Assembly: GCA_041158225.1 (NCBI GenBank)
Contig: JBEBBU010000107.1
Location: 1 to 6,948 of the forward strand
Length of the DNA stretch: 6,948 nt
Reading direction: 5' to 3'
Source: JBEBBU01 sp041158225
Lineage (GTDB): Bacteria; Pseudomonadota; Gammaproteobacteria; Methylococcales; Methylococcaceae
This document shows positions 6,464 to 6,948 of this stretch, in pieces (the first letter of the stretch is position 1; each line of letters starts with the position of its first letter). Position numbers and translations under genes: made by a program. The notes below the pieces were generated by a model. The model did not search any database. It had not been told where the DNA came from and saw only the letters and a list, made by a program, of their open reading frames with translations.

Positions 6464-6948
6464 ATTCAGGTACAGCCTGATTCCACAGATGCGCGTAGTC
6501 AGCAAAGCCGTGCTGTCGTGCCAGCAACAGTTGCTGATCCTGCCAGAGATGAATATCAGGCAGGGCATGGCCATTAAAGAGATTAGCCTTAACCAGTGTA
6601 TATGCCCCCACACCACACATGGTGATACGGTCACCGATCCTGAGACGACGGGACAGGTGATATTCGCCAAAGACATCACCAGCCAGACAGGTCCCCCCCA
6701 CCAGCATGACCGGGTAATCACCATCGGTACGCTCAGTCAGACGTGGAGGGCGCTGATACTCGAAAACTTCAGGATTATGGTTGATACTGGTATCAAGCAC
6801 AGCGATCTGACGTCCATCAGAGACAAACATGTCAGTCACTGAACTGACCATATACCCAGCATTGCCCACCAGCCCCTTGCCAGGCTCGATCATGATTTCC
6901 TGATAACCCTGCCGTTGCAGATCAGCCGCAATACCGGAAAATATCTCC
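6456..6948 (-). CDS. Fold-type III PLP-dependent decarboxylase, C-terminal part only
   Basis: The minus strand is open from the window edge to a TGA at 6458-6456, giving the last 163 residues; the PLP-lysine barrel domain lies beyond the window. EPGKGLVGNAG matches the conserved EPGR/K segment that binds the PLP phosphate. GGTCLAGDVFGEY contains the Cys (codon 6689-6687) and Asp that complete the partner active site in the ornithine/diaminopimelate/arginine decarboxylase group. GAYTLVK (Tyr codon 6602-6600) with a following FNG is the last conserved block. CLAGD is, from memory, the form seen in carboxynorspermidine decarboxylases, while diaminopimelate decarboxylases have CESGD and ornithine decarboxylases CDGLD. 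The NHNPEVFEYQ segment, however, differs from the NspC sequences I recall. The substrate may be a polyamine precursor, ornithine or a siderophore building block; I cannot decide from the tail alone. It converges on priA with an 8-base overlap. Confidence 0.85.
   Translation of the reverse strand, partial: EIFSGIAADLQRQGYQEIMIEPGKGLVGNAGYMVSSVTDMFVSDGRQIAVLDTSINHNPEVFEYQRPPRLTERTDGDYPVMLVGGTCLAGDVFGEYHLSRRLRIGDRITMCGVGAYTLVKANLFNGHALPDIHLWQDQQLLLARQHGFADYAHLWNQAVPEST

Noticed and set aside
6399..6842. Plus-strand open frame after priA
   Set aside because: It overlaps the end of priA and is antisense to the decarboxylase, whose conserved motifs prove the minus strand is coding.

Overview
The window carries six genes of a mid-GC (roughly mid-50s percent by eye, not counted) proteobacterium. 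The family matches are gamma- or betaproteobacterial in style: the PriA helicase domain and zinc region read like the E. coli protein, and the pyruvate kinase reads like E. coli PykA (for example NKGINKLGGGLSA and KMERAEA, against KVERAEA). The Gap protein belongs to the IHSYTNDQ class common in alpha- and betaproteobacteria and in pseudomonads. I cannot name the genus.

Region 1 (1-981) holds the 5' part of a minus-strand Sel1-repeat lipoprotein gene that runs off the left edge, followed by a 197-bp intergenic region. Region 2 (982-1911) is a plus-strand, divergently transcribed, glycine/tyrosine-rich lipoprotein. It has a short glycine-zipper-like hydrophobic stretch and a tail of His/Glu/Phe/Gly heptads encoded by a 21-bp tandem repeat. 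The two lipoproteins have different residues after the lipid-bearing Cys: Asp (inner-membrane retention in E. coli) for the Sel1 protein and Asn (outer-membrane export) for the Gly-rich one.

Region 3 (1935-6463) looks like one transcription unit: an extended -10 promoter and a strong ribosome binding site, then gap (glyceraldehyde-3-phosphate dehydrogenase), pykA (pyruvate kinase, GTG start, 14 bases after gap) and priA (replication-restart helicase, start overlapping the pykA stop by one base). The unit joins an upper and a final step of lower glycolysis, without pgk between them, to a DNA replication-restart enzyme. The PriA is short: its winged-helix domain appears to be missing.

Region 4 (6456-6948) is the 3' part of a convergent minus-strand gene for a fold-type III PLP-dependent decarboxylase, related to ornithine, diaminopimelate and carboxynorspermidine decarboxylases. 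Its end overlaps the end of priA by 8 bases.

I found no tRNA, rRNA, CRISPR array, insertion sequence or convincing intrinsic terminator. Most of the window is ordinary housekeeping sequence. The least explained parts are the glycine-rich lipoprotein, its divergent Sel1 neighbour and the reduced PriA.
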